Shown here: piece by piece, positions 26,276-34,310 of the stretch
How positions within the stretch are numbered: the first letter of the stretch is position 1
Layout: every line of letters begins with the position of its first letter
NCBI RefSeq assembly: GCF_014201905.1
Contig: NZ_JACHFM010000005.1
Location: 1-64,000 of the forward strand
Origin: Amaricoccus macauensis
Lineage (GTDB): Bacteria; Pseudomonadota; Alphaproteobacteria; Rhodobacterales; Rhodobacteraceae
Direction: 5' to 3'
Length of the DNA: 64,000 nt
Notes under the pieces: generated by a model
Seen by the model: only the letters and a program-made list of their open reading frames with translations
Database searches by the model: none
Told to the model about the DNA's origin: nothing
Translations under genes and position numbers: made by a program

Positions 26276-26367
26276 TGTTGATCACTTCCTGCTTGGCAGT
26301 GTTGCCGACACAATGGTTAGATCAACGCGCGTATTGGAATTGGATACCCAGATAGGAAGGAAGGCTG

Positions 26368-26817
26368 ATGCGGAAGCTGGCCGGCTTGCTCGGAGTGTTT
26401 GTGATCGCTGGTACCGTGGCGGTTGCGGCAGACGATCCCATCACCACTCGAATTTCACTCATGGATGCAAGCGGCGCCGCGACGGCGCTTGCCGGCGGAA
26501 TGCTGAAGGAGCAGGTCCCCTACTCGCCCGCAGCCGGCAAGGCTGCGATCGCCTCGTGGCACGCGGTTGCCGTCTCTTTCGGTGACTACCTCCCCGAAGG
26601 CAGCGAGGACGCCTCCCGCAGCCATGCCGCGCCGAAGATCTGGGAGGACCGCGCCGGTTTCGACGCAGAACTCGCCAAGTTCGAGGAGGCCTCGGACGCC
26701 GCGATGAAGGCGTCCGGCAAGGACGGCCCGCCAGATCTCGCCAGCTTCCAGAAGCTGGCGCAGCCGGTGATGGGCACCTGCAAGGGCTGTCACGAGAACT
26801 ACCGCCTCGAAGACTGA
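26368..26817 (+). CDS. Class II cytochrome c (c'/c-556 type)
   Basis: A 149-residue periplasmic protein with a signal peptide ending near VAVAADDP, then a four-helix body and a C-terminal haem motif CKGCH (about residues 138-142), the arrangement of cytochrome c' and c-556. The Met near MDASGAATALAGGM may be the axial ligand region. Start supported by AGGAAGG. A weak promoter-like pair TTGGCA (26293-26298) and TTAGAT (26317-26322) lies upstream. It is followed 9 bp later by a dihaem cytochrome, so the two likely form one electron-transfer unit. Confidence 0.88.
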   Translation: MRKLAGLLGVFVIAGTVAVAADDPITTRISLMDASGAATALAGGMLKEQVPYSPAAGKAAIASWHAVAVSFGDYLPEGSEDASRSHAAPKIWEDRAGFDAELAKFEEASDAAMKASGKDGPPDLASFQKLAQPVMGTCKGCHENYRLED

Positions 26818-26826
26818 GGCCGGGCC

Positions 26827-27756
26827 ATGCTTGTCCTGCGCATTCTCGGCTGGCTCGCGGTGCTCGGCCTCGTGGCCGGCGCCGGATTCTGGGTGCTGAC
26901 CATGCCCCGCGGCCTCTCGGCCGAAACGCTGGCCGCGATGCCGCCGGGCGACGCGGCTCGTGGCGAGTCCATCTTCTGGGTCGGCGGCTGTGCCTCTTGT
27001 CATGCGGCGGCCGGGGCAAAGGAGAACGACCGGCTGAAACTCGGCGGCGGGCGCGTGCTCGCCACCGAGTTCGGCAACTTCGCTCCGCCGAACATCTCGC
27101 CCGATCCCGAGCATGGCATCGGCAACTGGACGGCAGCGGACTTCGCGAACTCGATGCTGAAGGGCATCGGGCCGGGTGGCGAGCATCTGTATCCCGCCTT
27201 CCCCTACGCGTCGTACACCCGGATGGAGCTCGGCGACGTCGCCGACCTCTGGGCCTACATGCAGACGCTGCCGCCGATCCCGGAGACTGCGGCGGCGCAG
27301 ACGGACCTTCGCTTCCCGTTCAACATCCGGCGCGGCGTCGGTCTCTGGAAGCTCGCATTCCTCGACGACAGCCCGGCGGTCACGATCGCCGATGCGAGCC
27401 CGGAAGTTCTGCGCGGGCAATACCTGAGCGAGGGTCCGGGTCACTGCGGCGAGTGCCACACGCCCCGCAACTTCGCCGGCGCGGTCGATACGAGCCGCTG
27501 GCTCGCCGGCGCGCCGAACCCGGAGGGCAAGGGACGTATCCCCAACATCACGCCGGGCGGCCCGGTGGGCGACTGGTCACTGGCGGATATGGTCTATTTC
27601 TACCAGACCGGCTTCGACCCCGACTTTGACGCGGTCGGAGGGAGCATGGTGGACGTGCAGGAGAACCTTGCGATGCTGCCGGATGACGACCTGCACGCCA
27701 TCGCGGCCTATCTCGCGGCGGTGCCGCCACAGGCGAGCGCGCCAGCAGCACGCTGA
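26827..27756 (+). CDS. Membrane-anchored dihaem cytochrome c
   Basis: A 309-residue protein. An uncleaved N-terminal helix (residues 2-25) probably anchors it on the periplasmic face. Two class I haem domains follow: CASCH at 55-59 and CGECH at 207-211, with Met candidates in FANSML and DMVYFY regions. It resembles the cytochrome subunits of membrane-bound alcohol or aldehyde dehydrogenases, but no dehydrogenase gene is adjacent, so its electron donor is unknown. It forms an operon with the class II cytochrome upstream and ends at a strong hairpin. Confidence 0.88.
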   Translation: MLVLRILGWLAVLGLVAGAGFWVLTMPRGLSAETLAAMPPGDAARGESIFWVGGCASCHAAAGAKENDRLKLGGGRVLATEFGNFAPPNISPDPEHGIGNWTAADFANSMLKGIGPGGEHLYPAFPYASYTRMELGDVADLWAYMQTLPPIPETAAAQTDLRFPFNIRRGVGLWKLAFLDDSPAVTIADASPEVLRGQYLSEGPGHCGECHTPRNFAGAVDTSRWLAGAPNPEGKGRIPNITPGGPVGDWSLADMVYFYQTGFDPDFDAVGGSMVDVQENLAMLPDDDLHAIAAYLAAVPPQASAPAAR

Positions 27757-27776
27757 CCGCCGGCGCGCGCAGTTCC

Positions 27777-27803
27777 ATGAGCGGGACCGATGGTCCCGCT
27801 CAT
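27777..27803. terminator. Perfect 12-bp hairpin between convergent cytochrome and asd genes
   Basis: ATGAGCGGGACC and GGTCCCGCTCAT pair without mismatch around a GAT loop. It lies 21 bp after the cytochrome stop and 9 bp after the asd stop on the other strand. No T-tract, but the position favours a bidirectional terminator. Confidence 0.65.
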
Positions 27804-27811
27804 GACAGGCT

Positions 27812-28855
27812 TCAGGCGACCGTCGCCGGGACGTCGCCCTTCTTCAGGACCCGCCGACCAAGAAGCTCCGCGATCTGCACGGCGTTGAGCGCCGCGCCCT
27901 TGCGCAGGTTGTCGGAGACGATCCAGAGCACCAGCCCGTTCTCCACCGTCGGATCGGTGCGGATGCGGCTCACGTAGGTGGCATACTCGCCGACACACTC
28001 GATCGGCGTGACGTAGCCACCGGCCTCGCGCTTGTCGACGACGAGCAGCCCCGGGCTCTCGCGCAGGATCTCGCGGGCCTCGTCCTCGTCGAGCGGATCC
28101 TCGAACTCGACGTTCACCGCCTCGGAGTGGCCGACGAAGACCGGCACGCGGACGCAGGTGGCGACCACCTTGATCGCCGGATCGACGATCTTCTTGGTCT
28201 CCGCCACCATCTTCCACTCTTCCTTGGTGAAGCCGTCCTCCATGAAGGAGTCGATGTGCGGAATGACGTTGAAGGCGATCTGCTTCGGATAGACGCTCGG
28301 CTCCACTTCCTGACCGGGGACATAGAGGCCCTTGGTCTGGTTCCAGAGTTCGTCCATCGCGCCCTTGCCCGAGCCGGACACCGACTGGTAGGTCGAGACG
28401 ACGACGCGCTTGATCTTCGCCCGGTCATGCAGCGGCTTCAGCGCCACCACCATCTGCGCCGTGGAGCAGTTGGGATTGGCGATGATGTTCTTCCGGGAGT
28501 AACCGGTGATCGCGTCCGGGTTCACCTCGGGCACGATCAGCGGGACGTCCGGATCGTAGCGGTAGAGCGACGAGTTGTCGATCACGACGCATCCGGCCTT
28601 CGCCGCGATCGGCGCGTACTTCTTGGTCGCGTCGGACCCGATGGCAAAGAGCGCCATGTCCCACCCGGTGAAGTCGAACGTGTCGAGATCGAGGGTTTTC
28701 AGTGTGCGGTCGCCGAAGGAAACCTCGGTGCCGAGCGACTTTCGGGACGCAAGCGCCACGATTTCGTCCACGGGAAATTCCCGCTCGGCGAGGATGTTCA
28801 GCATTTCCCGACCCACGTTGCCCGTGGCGCCGACGACCGCAACGCGATAGCCCAT
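27812..28855 (-). CDS. asd: Aspartate-semialdehyde dehydrogenase
   Basis: A 347-residue enzyme. The NADP-binding loop is VVGATGNVGREML (residues 8-19), the catalytic Cys130 is in IIANPNCSTAQM, and the conserved His lies in the VPVFVGHSEAVNVE region. It reduces aspartyl phosphate to aspartate semialdehyde on the way to lysine, diaminopimelate, threonine and methionine. Stands alone; asd is convergent with the cytochrome operon. Confidence 0.96.
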   Translation of the reverse strand: MGYRVAVVGATGNVGREMLNILAEREFPVDEIVALASRKSLGTEVSFGDRTLKTLDLDTFDFTGWDMALFAIGSDATKKYAPIAAKAGCVVIDNSSLYRYDPDVPLIVPEVNPDAITGYSRKNIIANPNCSTAQMVVALKPLHDRAKIKRVVVSTYQSVSGSGKGAMDELWNQTKGLYVPGQEVEPSVYPKQIAFNVIPHIDSFMEDGFTKEEWKMVAETKKIVDPAIKVVATCVRVPVFVGHSEAVNVEFEDPLDEDEAREILRESPGLLVVDKREAGGYVTPIECVGEYATYVSRIRTDPTVENGLVLWIVSDNLRKGAALNAVQIAELLGRRVLKKGDVPATVA

Positions 28856-28949
28856 TGCCCTTCACTCCTGGTACAGTGCGGGGGCGCTTTTGCGCATATC
28901 CGGGGGAAAGTAAACCGGATTCGCCCGGGTCACGTTGTCCGGGTCACGG

Positions 28950-29378
28950 TCACTCCGGCATCGTCTCGCCCGAGCCGCCGAACTCCGCGGGGAAGTCCTT
29001 CAGCTTCGGCAGGCCGTCCCGGATCGGCAGCACGGCCTCGGAATAGTTGACGTGCACCACCGGCGCAAAGGCAAGTGTCGGAATTATCGCGGCATAGACG
29101 TCGACGAGCCCGAGGCCCGGATGATCTGTCATCACGTGGCCACCACAGACGGTGCAGAACTTGCGGTCGGACATCGCGGTCTTGGCGAAGTGTCCGAGCT
29201 TGTCATCACCCTTGGTCACCGTGACGTTCTCCGGCTTCCAGAGCGTGAAGGCGTTGACCGGCCCGGCCGACCACAACCGGCACGACGCGCAGTGGCAATA
29301 GCCCATGGCTTCCGGCGCGCCGGTCACCTCGACGGCGACAGCGCCACAGAAACAGGTTCCCTGGTGGGTCTCGGACAT
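28950..29378 (-). CDS. GFA family protein (Zn-binding, glutathione-dependent formaldehyde-activating enzyme-like)
   Basis: A 142-residue protein with the GFA zinc pattern: GTCFCGAVAVEVTG, then YCHCASCRLWS and FCTVCGGHV, giving the seven Cys used by the fold. Start MSETHQG chosen because the family begins this way and an SD-like AAGGAA precedes it. Founding member Gfa was proposed to speed S-hydroxymethylglutathione formation; most members are uncharacterised. No formaldehyde pathway genes are adjacent, so the specific reaction is unknown. Confidence 0.85.
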   Translation of the reverse strand: MSETHQGTCFCGAVAVEVTGAPEAMGYCHCASCRLWSAGPVNAFTLWKPENVTVTKGDDKLGHFAKTAMSDRKFCTVCGGHVMTDHPGLGLVDVYAAIIPTLAFAPVVHVNYSEAVLPIRDGLPKLKDFPAEFGGSGETMPE

Positions 29379-29665
29379 TGAGCGTTTCCTTCCTGTCAAG
29401 GAGAGCGCGAGCACTCCCGAGCGAGACCATGGACCCCGCGACCGCCGCGTGTCTAGGCGCTGCTCGGTTCCGCCAGCCAGCATGAAGCCGTCGGCAGACG
29501 CCGGCTTTCCCCGTCCGACGCGCGGCCAGAAGCGCGGCGCCGGCCTGCGGGAGCGATGCGATGGCGGTCCGTCCCGGGCCGTCGCGCGCCCCGCCACCTG
29601 ACCCGCCTGCGACCACGCGGGCCCTGCGCATGGAGTGTGTGACTGTCTGACAATGGAGGATCGGC

Positions 29666-30826
29666 ATGCGGGTTGCGGTCATCGGAGCGGGCATCATCGG
29701 AGTGACAATCGCGGCTCGGCTCGCCGAGCGGGGTGCGTCGGTGGTCGTCATCGACAAGGGTCACCCGGGGTGCGGAACGACGAGCACCTCGTATGCCTGG
29801 CTGAACTCGAACGGCAAACAGCCGAAGGCGTACTTCGACATCAACCGCGCCGGCCTCGACGCCCACAAGCGCCTCTCGCCGAAGGACGGCGCCGCGTGGC
29901 TCGATATTGGCGGCCACGTGGAATTCGCGATCGACGACCATCACCGCGACGACCTTGCCGCCCGGGCGGCGCGGCTCAGGTCCTGGGACTACCCGGCCGA
30001 GGAGATCACGGCGGCGGACGTCGCGCGGCTGCTGCCCGACGTCAGGTTGCCCGAGGGCGTGCAGCTCATCATCCGCTATCCCGGCGAGGCCCACGCCTAT
30101 CCCGCGCTCTACCTCGCGCATGTGCTCGGCGAGGCGCGCGCTGCCGGCGCTCGGATCAGGACCGGCGTCGAGGTGACCAGCCTCACCGGCAACGGCGAGA
30201 CGGCGTCGGTCGGGCTCTCGGACGGCAGCGTCGAGGACGTCGACCGGGTCGTGTCGGCGACCGGGCGCTGGACGTCGCGCTGCGCCGCGCTCGCCGGCGC
30301 CAACGTGCCCGTGCGTGAGTTCTCCGAGCCGGGCGACATCGTTGTGGGCTACCTCGCGGTGACCAATCCCCTGCCCGTGCGCCTCGCGTCCCTCGTCACC
30401 AGCCCGTGGCTGAACGTCCGGCCCGCCGGTGGTGGCCGGCTGATGCTGCAGGCGCTCGACCTCGATGCGACCGCCGATCCGCGCGAGGTGCCCGGGACGG
30501 ACTCGCCCCTCGCCCGGGAGCTGCTCACGCGACTTCGGGCGCTGCTCGACGGCACTGGCGGCGCGCGGATTGTCGAGCTGATGGTCGGTCAGCGGGCGAT
30601 GCCGGAGGATGGCCGCACGATCGCGGGCTTCGCTCCCGGCGTGCCGTGGTTCTACGTCGTCGCCACCCATTCCGGTGTGACCCTCGCGCCCTACCTTGGC
30701 GAGGCGGTCGCCGCCGAGCTGGGCGGTGAGCCGCAGGCGGCGCTCGACGAATTCAGGATCGAGCGTTTCGCGATCGACAAGACCTATGGGCAACCGTACA
30801 CGCCGCGAAAGCCCGGCGAGCAATAG
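29666..30826 (+). CDS. FAD-dependent oxidoreductase (DAO family)
   Basis: A 386-residue flavoenzyme. VAVIGAGIIGVTIAARLAERGASVVVIDKG is the N-terminal FAD Rossmann motif (GxGxxG), followed by the DAO-type substrate domain and a C-terminal FAD contact FAPGVPWFYVVATHSGVTLAPYLGEAVAAEL. It would oxidise an amine, amino acid or similar compound. The GntR-family gene 26 bp downstream, on the same strand, is probably its regulator. Transporter or further catabolic genes are absent. A 287-bp GC-rich spacer without clear structure precedes it. Confidence 0.88.
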   Translation: MRVAVIGAGIIGVTIAARLAERGASVVVIDKGHPGCGTTSTSYAWLNSNGKQPKAYFDINRAGLDAHKRLSPKDGAAWLDIGGHVEFAIDDHHRDDLAARAARLRSWDYPAEEITAADVARLLPDVRLPEGVQLIIRYPGEAHAYPALYLAHVLGEARAAGARIRTGVEVTSLTGNGETASVGLSDGSVEDVDRVVSATGRWTSRCAALAGANVPVREFSEPGDIVVGYLAVTNPLPVRLASLVTSPWLNVRPAGGGRLMLQALDLDATADPREVPGTDSPLARELLTRLRALLDGTGGARIVELMVGQRAMPEDGRTIAGFAPGVPWFYVVATHSGVTLAPYLGEAVAAELGGEPQAALDEFRIERFAIDKTYGQPYTPRKPGEQ

Positions 30827-30852
30827 CGGAACAACGGGGCAGAGACCCAACC

Positions 30853-31498
30853 ATGCGCATCAGGCGTGAGACCGTCGCGGAACAATGCGTGCAGCTGCTG
30901 CGCCGGCAGATCCTCGAGTGGCGGCTGGTTCCCGGAGAGGTCGTGACGGAGGAGAGCATCGCGCGCGACATGGGCGTTTCCCGCCCGACGGTTCGCGAGG
31001 TGCTGAACACCCTGATCGTCGAGGGCCTGCTCACCCGCAATCCCACCACGCGCTCGCTCTGCGTGACCCGGCTCGACTGCGGAGGGATCAACGAGATCTA
31101 CCGGGTCCGCCGCCTGCTCGAAGCCGCCGGAGTGAGGGCGTTCGGCGCCCTGGACGATGTGGCGCTCCAGCCGCTCGCCGCCGCGACGGCAACGCTCGCC
31201 GCGGGCCGTCGGGACCGGCGACACCCACGCGATCGTGCAGGATGACATCGCCTGCCACACCGAGATCGTCGCGCTGATCGGCTCTGGCGATCTCGTCGAG
31301 TTCTACGCGCGCCAGCTCGCCAAGCTGCAACTGGCGATGGCGGGCGCGACCCGATCCCGCAGCTACGACCTGCAGGCGCTTCGCGACGCGCACCTGAGGC
31401 TCCTCGACCTCATGCGGCAGCGGCGCATCGAGGAGGCGGTCGGGTTCATCGTCGCGAGGCTCGATGCGGCGGAGAAGCAGCTGCTCGACGCCGCCTGA
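30853..31498 (+). pseudogene. GntR-family (FCD) regulator interrupted by a frameshift
   Basis: The first frame (30853-about 31205) encodes a GntR winged helix (QLLRRQILEWRLVPGEVVTEESIARDMGVSRPTVREVLNTLIVEGLL) and the start of an FCD ligand domain. The second frame, +1 relative to it, continues the FCD domain with GDTHAIVQDDIACHTEIVALIGSGD and ends with RLDAAEKQLLDAA. Both halves belong to one ordinary about 215-residue regulator. Removing one G from the run at about 31210-31212 would restore a continuous product, so the lesion is a single-base insertion or a sequencing error. If real, the DNA-binding half would be made without an effector domain. Confidence 0.8.
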
Positions 31499-31530
31499 CC
31501 CCGGGCGGCGGAGACCCCGGCGCCGCACGT

Positions 31531-31552
31531 CACGGGCGGATCACGGGCGGAT
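31531..31552 (-). repeat. 11-bp tandem duplication at the btaB stop
   Basis: CACGGGCGGAT occurs twice head to tail (31531-31541 and 31542-31552, plus strand). It covers the last codons and the stop of btaB, so a second copy of the C-terminal codons and stop lies just beyond the real stop. Probably replication slippage. Confidence 0.65.
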
Positions 31553-32185
31553 CACGACACCATACTGGGCGTAGTCGCGAAACAGCGATCGCCAGCGCAC
31601 GCGGCCACCGAGCGACGTGGCGGCCCGCTCAAGCGCCGGGTGAAGATCAGCGCGCGGCGTCACGTGAAACTTGCCCAGCCATGCGCGCAGCCCGGTGCGG
31701 AACCAGCCCGGCAGGCGCGACTGCTCCGAAAAGTCGACGACGTGCAGCTCTCCCGCCGGCGCGAGGCAACGCGTCGCCATGTCGAGCGCGCGCTCCCAGT
31801 CCGGGATCATCGAGACGGAATAGGAGAGGACCACCCGATCGAACGTCGCGACACCGAACAGCGCCTGCGGATCGAAGTCGCAGGCGTCGGCGGCGGCAAG
31901 ACGCGCCCGGTCGCCGAGCTTGGCCCGCGCCGAGCGCAGCATTTCCTCGGAAATGTCGAGGCCGTGGAGCGACGCCCCGGGACAGGCCCGCGCGATATGG
32001 TGCAGGTTCCGCCCGGTGCCGCAGGCAATTTCCAGCACGCGCCCGCCCTGGGGCACGCGAAGCTCCCCGATCAGGTGATCGCGTCCGAGCAGGTACCACG
32101 CGCGGGTCAGGTCGTAGATCCGGCGCTGATGGCGGTAGATGCCGTCCATCAGCGCCGCGTGGCTCCGGGTCTCCGCGGCGATCAT
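31541..32185 (-). CDS. btaB: Betaine lipid N-methyltransferase BtaB
   Basis: A 214-residue class I SAM-dependent methyltransferase: YRHQRRIYDLTRAWYLLGRD at the N-terminus, SAM-binding LEIACGTGRN (51-60), then LHGLDISEEML and VVLSYSVSMIPDW. It matches BtaB, which trimethylates diacylglycerylhomoserine to the betaine lipid DGTS at the membrane. The ATG overlaps the btaA stop as ATGA, so the two are coupled. An 11-bp tandem repeat spans its stop codon. Confidence 0.92.
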   Translation of the reverse strand: MIAAETRSHAALMDGIYRHQRRIYDLTRAWYLLGRDHLIGELRVPQGGRVLEIACGTGRNLHHIARACPGASLHGLDISEEMLRSARAKLGDRARLAAADACDFDPQALFGVATFDRVVLSYSVSMIPDWERALDMATRCLAPAGELHVVDFSEQSRLPGWFRTGLRAWLGKFHVTPRADLHPALERAATSLGGRVRWRSLFRDYAQYGVVIRP

Positions 32186-33417
32186 GCGGTGCGCCTGTAG
32201 AGGTGGACGCCGCCGTAGATCGCCGAACGATCGGCGGCGAAGGCGGTGGCGGAAGCCTCCGAGTCATAGTGCCAGCGGTCGAGGATCGAGGGCGACACAC
32301 GGCCCGGCAGGATGTCGGGCGTGCCACCGGTGCGGAACAGAACCCGCGCGCCCGGTGCCGCCGTGCGGTCGATCTCGGCCCAGAGGGCGTTCAGCTGCGC
32401 GTCGCTCATCCAGTCCTGCGCGTCGAGCAGCACATAGGCGTCGAGCGATCCCGCCAGCATTCCGGCCAGCTGGTCGGTCAGGGAGCGGTTGACGATCGAA
32501 CCGCGATGCGCCGCCTCGCGCAGCGTCTCGAACTGCCCGGCCTGCAGATAGGGCGGCAGCGCGCCACCCGGCCGCTGATCGTAGTGGCGGGCGAACGCCT
32601 GCCACGCGAAGTAGTTCTCGCGGATCGGAAAGTCGCACATCAGCCGCCGCGTCCGCTCGCGCAGCACCGGCAGGACGGAACCCGCGCCATCGGCGGCGAG
32701 CTTGTCGTACTGGGCGGGCGGAATGCCGAGGCCGAAGAGCGACGCGCGCTGCGCCGCCAGCCCGCGCACCAGCCGCTTCTCGAAGAGCGGCGCGATCCGG
32801 GCGTCGAAGAACGCCGCCTGCGCTTCGAGGCTTTCCGCCTGGAGCAGCGGCCGGAAGTCCACGCCGGCCAGTCGGGTGATGCCGTGGAGCGTGCCGATAA
32901 AGCGTCCCAGCGCCCCGTGGCGGTAGAAGCCCCGGGCGAACATCTCGATCCGACGCCGGCGGAGCGGCCCGCGGCCCGCCCACCAGGCGCGGGACTCCGC
33001 GTCGAGGACGGGCGCGATCAGCTCGTCATAGCGCGCAACGTTCTCCCGGCGATCCGCCCGGGCAAAGAAGTCGTGGAACGCCGCATGATCGGGCAGCGCC
33101 CGCGCCGCCGCGAGCTTCAGCCGCCCGAGCGCGACATGCGCGGGCGAGAGGTCCACCGCCGTCACCGAGCCGGGGCCGGCGGTCAGATAGGACATCATGT
33201 TGCAGCCGCCGGAGGCGATGCAGATCACATGCTCATCGGGCGCGAGGCCCAGGGCGGCCATGTCCGCCACCGGGTCCTCCCAGATCTGCGGATAGACCAG
33301 CCCCTCGAACATGCGGGCGAAGACCGACTCGAGCACGCTCGTGGCGGTGAGACGACGGGTCTCGCTGACGGCGGTACGGATCTGCGCCGAGGGCGCCGGA
33401 CTTGCGATCTCGGTCAT
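32182..33417 (-). CDS. btaA: BtaA, SAM:diacylglycerol 3-amino-3-carboxypropyl transferase
   Basis: A 411-residue protein of the BtaA family: LVYPQIWEDPVADMAALGL, the SAM-binding CIASGGCNMMSYL (about 66-78) with VDLSPAHVALGRLK, and later MCDFPIRENYFAWQAFARHY and LLDAQDWMSDAQLNALW. It transfers the 3-amino-3-carboxypropyl group of SAM to diacylglycerol, giving diacylglycerylhomoserine, the first step to DGTS. Its ATG shares a base with the stop of the plcP-like gene (TGATG), coupling diacylglycerol release to its consumption. Typical family length and motifs; the start MTEIASP is fixed by the coupling. Confidence 0.93.
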   Translation of the reverse strand: MTEIASPAPSAQIRTAVSETRRLTATSVLESVFARMFEGLVYPQIWEDPVADMAALGLAPDEHVICIASGGCNMMSYLTAGPGSVTAVDLSPAHVALGRLKLAAARALPDHAAFHDFFARADRRENVARYDELIAPVLDAESRAWWAGRGPLRRRRIEMFARGFYRHGALGRFIGTLHGITRLAGVDFRPLLQAESLEAQAAFFDARIAPLFEKRLVRGLAAQRASLFGLGIPPAQYDKLAADGAGSVLPVLRERTRRLMCDFPIRENYFAWQAFARHYDQRPGGALPPYLQAGQFETLREAAHRGSIVNRSLTDQLAGMLAGSLDAYVLLDAQDWMSDAQLNALWAEIDRTAAPGARVLFRTGGTPDILPGRVSPSILDRWHYDSEASATAFAADRSAIYGGVHLYRRTA

Positions 33418-34220
33418 CACGCGGCCTCTGCGTTCTGGCGACGGCGGCGCATCAGGCGCGGGTGACTGTTCGCGAGGGCGCGGCGACGCCGGACCGCCGC
33501 CCAGTCGAGCAGGTGCAGCGAGCCATCCTCGCGCTCCACCACCGCCGTGCAACTCTCGACCCAGTCGCCGGTGTTGACGTACTGGATGCCTTCGATCTCA
33601 CGCAGCGCGGCGGTGTGGATGTGGCCGCAGACGATGCCGTCGTAGCCGTGCTCGCGCGCTTCCTTCGCGAGCGCCGCCTCGAAGGCGCTCACGTGGCTCA
33701 CCGCGCGCTTCACCTGCGCCTTCGCCCACTTCGAGAGCGACCAGTAGGGTCCGCCCCAGAGCCGGCGCACGCGGTTGAAGAGAATATTGGCCTGGATCGC
33801 GAGGTCGTAGGCCCGGTCGCCCACGTGCGCGAGCCACTTCGCGTGCACCACCACTGCGTCGAACTCATCGCCGTGCGTCACGAGATAGCGCCGGCCGTCG
33901 GCTGTCACATAGTCGGCGCGCGCCATGACCTCGATGCCACCGAAGTGCGCCCCGAGGCAGGAGCGGAACATCTCGTCGTGGTTTCCGGGCACGAACACCA
34001 TCCTGGCCCCCGCCGCAGCCTTGCCGAGCAGCGCGTGAACGACGGCGGTGTGACTCTCGGCCCAGTTCAGGCCGCGATGCATCTGCCAGCCATCGTAGAT
34101 GTCGCCGACGAGGTAGTAGGTCTCAGCCTCATGGCAGGACAGGAAATCGAGCAGCAACTCGGCCTGGCACCCGCGGGTACCGAGGTGCACGTCGGAAATC
34201 AGGATCGTCCGATACTTCAA
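33417..34220 (-). CDS. plcP: PlcP-like metallophosphoesterase (phospholipase C for lipid remodelling)
   Basis: A 267-residue calcineurin-fold phosphoesterase with all metal motifs: DVHLG (Asp10, His12), GDIYDGW (Asp40), GNHDE (Asn80, His81), THGDEFD (His116) and CGHIHT (His200, His202). Automatic pipelines usually label such proteins UDP-2,3-diacylglucosamine diphosphatase. In Sinorhizobium and marine bacteria a member of this group, PlcP, releases diacylglycerol from phospholipids during phosphate starvation. Its place directly before btaA supports PlcP here, by inference. The start codon is TTG, with GAGAGG eight bases upstream. A Pho-box-like array precedes it. Confidence 0.85.
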   Translation of the reverse strand: MKYRTILISDVHLGTRGCQAELLLDFLSCHEAETYYLVGDIYDGWQMHRGLNWAESHTAVVHALLGKAAAGARMVFVPGNHDEMFRSCLGAHFGGIEVMARADYVTADGRRYLVTHGDEFDAVVVHAKWLAHVGDRAYDLAIQANILFNRVRRLWGGPYWSLSKWAKAQVKRAVSHVSAFEAALAKEAREHGYDGIVCGHIHTAALREIEGIQYVNTGDWVESCTAVVEREDGSLHLLDWAAVRRRRALANSHPRLMRRRRQNAEAA

Positions 34221-34268
34221 GCCGCCAACCTCTCAACCGGGGTTCCGGATGCGGTCTAGCGACGGCTC

Positions 34269-34308
34269 TTGACCGATTTGTGATTGGAAGTTGACGGAAT
34301 TCTGAAGG
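34269..34308 (-). promoter_or_regulatory. Four-unit Pho-box-like direct repeat upstream of plcP-btaA-btaB
   Basis: Read on the minus strand, CCTTCAG (34308-34302), CCGTCAA (34297-34291), CAATCAC (34286-34280) and CGGTCAA (34275-34269) follow each other with 4-bp spacers, an exact 11-bp period. All share C-N-N-T-C-A-N, the core of the PhoB half-site CTGTCAT, which also repeats every 11 bp. The last unit is 10 bp from a weak -10 candidate TAGACC (34258-34253) and 49 bp from the TTG start. PhoB control is inferred from pattern and gene content. Confidence 0.6.
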
Positions 34309-34310
34309 TG

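Noticed and set aside
26278-26326. TTGATC...GATCAA inverted pair upstream of the cytochrome operon as an operator
   Set aside because: The arms are short (6 bp) and about 37 bp apart, too weak to claim.
30853-31498. Two separate genes, a short GntR protein and an FCD-only protein
   Set aside because: The two frames together make exactly one canonical GntR-FCD protein with continuous alignment across the shift, so one frameshifted gene is the simpler reading.
33417-34220. Annotation as LpxH-type UDP-2,3-diacylglucosamine diphosphatase
   Set aside because: The fold and motifs allow it, but the translational coupling to btaA-btaB makes a PlcP-type phospholipase C more likely. Kept as an alternative to be tested.
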